Source of the DNA: Knufia peltigerae
Lineage: Eukaryota > Ascomycota > Eurotiomycetes > Chaetothyriales > Trichomeriaceae
Reading direction: 5' to 3'
Assembly: GCA_030247855.1 (NCBI GenBank)
Contig: JAPDRN010000187.1
Span: 1-53,531, forward strand
DNA length: 53,531 nt
Shown here piece by piece: positions 51,875 through 53,531 of this stretch; the first letter of the stretch is position 1, and each line of letters opens with the position of its first letter. A model generated the notes under the pieces. It did not search any database. It was not told the DNA's origin and worked only from the letters and a program-made list of their open reading frames with translations. Position numbers and translations under genes: made by a program.

Positions 51875-52894
51875 CTACTTCAAAGCCCTTGTCAAACTCT
51901 CACACAGAATGGTAATGGCCGTTCGTCCGGCCTCGAGGACGGCATCCATGGCCAAGAACGGATGGGGCATTCCCTGCATGACATGTACGTTCGCGGGGAC
52001 GCCGGCCTCCCTCAACTTCCGGGCGTAGTCCTCACCTTCGAACTTGAGCACGTCGAGCTCGCCGACCAAGACCTCGGCGGGTGGGAGTTTGGCAAAGTTC
52101 TCGGCCGGGTACAACAGCGGCGACGCCTCCGGGTTGGTCCAGTCCTTTTCGTTGGGCAGGTAGTGCCGTCTGTACCAGAGCATCTTTTCTGCCGGGAGGG
52201 CCGCGGTGAACTCGTTGCTCTTGTAGGTCGGGTTCGACTCCACGCTGGCCGTGTTGTCCGTGACCGGGACGATGAGGAGTTGGGTGGTGAAGTTGATTTT
52301 CAGGTCCGGGCGTGACAAGGCCTTGTGGGTCATGATGGCGGCCAGGTTCCCGCCGGCGGACGAACCACCGATGGCCACGTTCGACAGGTCCAGAGACAGG
52401 GCCGACTTGCCCCGCCCAAACACCCACAGGACCGTCTCCCAGGAGTCGTGGACGGCGGCGGGCCAAGGGTGTTCGGGAGCCAGGCGGTAGTCGGTGGTGA
52501 CGACCACGTACCTCGACCGGCTGCACATGTTGGTGCACACGGTGTTCTCGGTGTTGATGTTGCCCAGCACCCAACCGCCGCCGTGGTAGTAGATCATGAC
52601 GGGCCAGCCGGCGGCCGGGGGTTCACCTTCGGGGGTGAAACATCGGATCTGGACGTCGTCGGTGCCCGGAGTCTGCTGACGTTTGAGCCCGATGTCTTGG
52701 GTCTTGCCGACGGGGAGGGGATCTCCGCCACCCGGGATGAGTTTGCCCCCGATGCGCGAAGCCGAGACCGGTTGCAGATGAACCTGTTGGGCGTTGATGA
52801 TGTGTTCGTTGTAGAATTCGACGTACTCCGGGTGAAGGCGGTCCTTGACCGAGTCGTGGAGGGGGTATGGTGGTTGTGTGTTTGTCAAAGACAT
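51875..52894 (-). CDS. HSL-family alpha/beta-hydrolase (esterase/lipase)
   Basis: Carboxylic-ester hydrolase of the hormone-sensitive-lipase group, 339 aa, single exon. The oxyanion-hole motif HGGG is at 104-107. The triad is S179 in GGSSAGG, D281 in GELDVL and H311 in GMPHPF. DYRLAPEHPWPAAVHD is a hallmark of the group. No signal peptide, so intracellular. The chosen start is the ATG at 52892-52894 (MSLTNTQPPY). The frame is open well upstream, but that part is Thr/His-rich and looks like a 5' UTR. GC content is high. The bacterial lactone hydrolase ChnC of cyclohexanol degradation belongs to this fold group, which fits the nearby BVMO, but many HSL esterases act on unrelated esters. Confidence 0.93.
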   Translation of the reverse strand: MSLTNTQPPYPLHDSVKDRLHPEYVEFYNEHIINAQQVHLQPVSASRIGGKLIPGGGDPLPVGKTQDIGLKRQQTPGTDDVQIRCFTPEGEPPAAGWPVMIYYHGGGWVLGNINTENTVCTNMCSRSRYVVVTTDYRLAPEHPWPAAVHDSWETVLWVFGRGKSALSLDLSNVAIGGSSAGGNLAAIMTHKALSRPDLKINFTTQLLIVPVTDNTASVESNPTYKSNEFTAALPAEKMLWYRRHYLPNEKDWTNPEASPLLYPAENFAKLPPAEVLVGELDVLKFEGEDYARKLREAGVPANVHVMQGMPHPFLAMDAVLEAGRTAITILCESLTRALK

Positions 52895-53531
52895 GATTGA
52901 TGATAAGATCGGGATCGGGACTAGATGAGATCGGATCAGATGCGTATGCGTTATGCGTTCAGTCAAGCGATTTGTCTCTCTCTGTGTAGTGCGTGTTCGC
53001 TTATTTGGATTGATGTGGTTGTACCTTTCGGTGGAGGTGAGCAGCAATAGGCCCAAATCACACAGTGTATGCGAAACGAATAAAGAGGAGATTGTCGGTT
53101 TCGGTTGATGTTGAATGGTTTCGTTACTAAATGCAAGTGTTCCAAAGGGGAGTTTTAAATGCCTGTGTTGAGTATATGGGGAACCAAAATATGCATGAGT
53201 CTTTTTTAACGAATGCAACCTCGTGTGTCTTGTCGTTGGGAGCACCGAGAGGTTTGGTCGAGACTACCTGGTAGGTACAGTTTAGTTATGCATGGGATGA
53301 GGGGGGGTTCTGGCCTGGCGGCTTTGTCTCCGCGGATATCGCTACAAGGGTCTTTGGGCTGCCGTCGCTGGTCTGTGTGGAGTAAGCGACGAGATAGGAC
53401 GGGATGGGATAGGTATGGGACAACGGTTCATCACAATCCCCCGGGTGGCTTAACAGTTTGGGTTGGTTACCATAGTCAGTTCTTACGTGGGATACAGATG
53501 TACTTGACCTGGAGGGGGGGTCACAAGGGGG
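52895..53531. other. esterase upstream region to window end
   Basis: This holds the esterase 5' UTR and promoter. Beyond that I see no gene. The last 250 bases have G-rich runs (53302-53308, 53515-53520). Confidence 0.5.

Overview
The window is nuclear DNA of a filamentous ascomycete (Pezizomycotina). This rests on short introns (about 48-140 nt) with GTRNGT-type donors, CTRAC branch sites and AG acceptors, on fungal-only families (PDR drug pumps, GH72 glucanosyltransferase, Zn2Cys6 and C2H2/fungal_trans regulators, fungal rhodopsin-domain protein), and on a RIP-like decayed Tc1/mariner copy. The mix of Baeyer-Villiger enzyme, permeases and lactone/ester hydrolases would fit a black yeast or another Eurotiomycete. 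That placement is inference. No tRNA, rRNA or CRISPR was seen.

Layout. (1) 1-13 kb: the last exon of one PDR-type ABC transporter faces a complete second one tail to tail, then a GPI-anchored GH72 glucanosyltransferase and a long protein I do not recognise. (2) 13-16 kb: a 3-kb gene-poor stretch rich in a short TACTCCGTA motif and perfect inverted repeats. (3) 16-23 kb: a phytanoyl-CoA-type dioxygenase and a nine-exon amino-acid permease share a 449-bp divergent promoter, next to a CTF1-like Zn2Cys6 regulator whose stop codon abuts a mutated Tc1/mariner remnant. (4) 23.7-34.6 kb: a housekeeping block with an M28 NAALADase/transferrin-receptor-like membrane peptidase, splicing factor Prp3 and the largest RNA polymerase I subunit. 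(5) 35.3-52.9 kb: nitrilase, Zn2Cys6 regulator, cyclohexanone-monooxygenase-type BVMO, intronless amino-acid permease, short-chain dehydrogenase, seven-helix membrane protein, SMP-30/lactonase, C2H2/fungal_trans regulator and HSL-type esterase.

How region 5 could work (inference). The dehydrogenase would oxidise an alcohol to a ketone, the BVMO would insert oxygen to give a lactone or ester, and the SMP-30 and HSL hydrolases would open it. The permease would import a substrate and the two regulators and the membrane protein would control or sense it. This has the logic of bacterial cyclohexanol (chn) catabolic clusters, with a nitrilase at one edge. It is the best candidate here for an undescribed system.

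Exon coordinates were worked out by hand from splice signals, reading-frame phase and family sequence conservation. All multi-exon models given close in frame, but none has been checked against transcripts.
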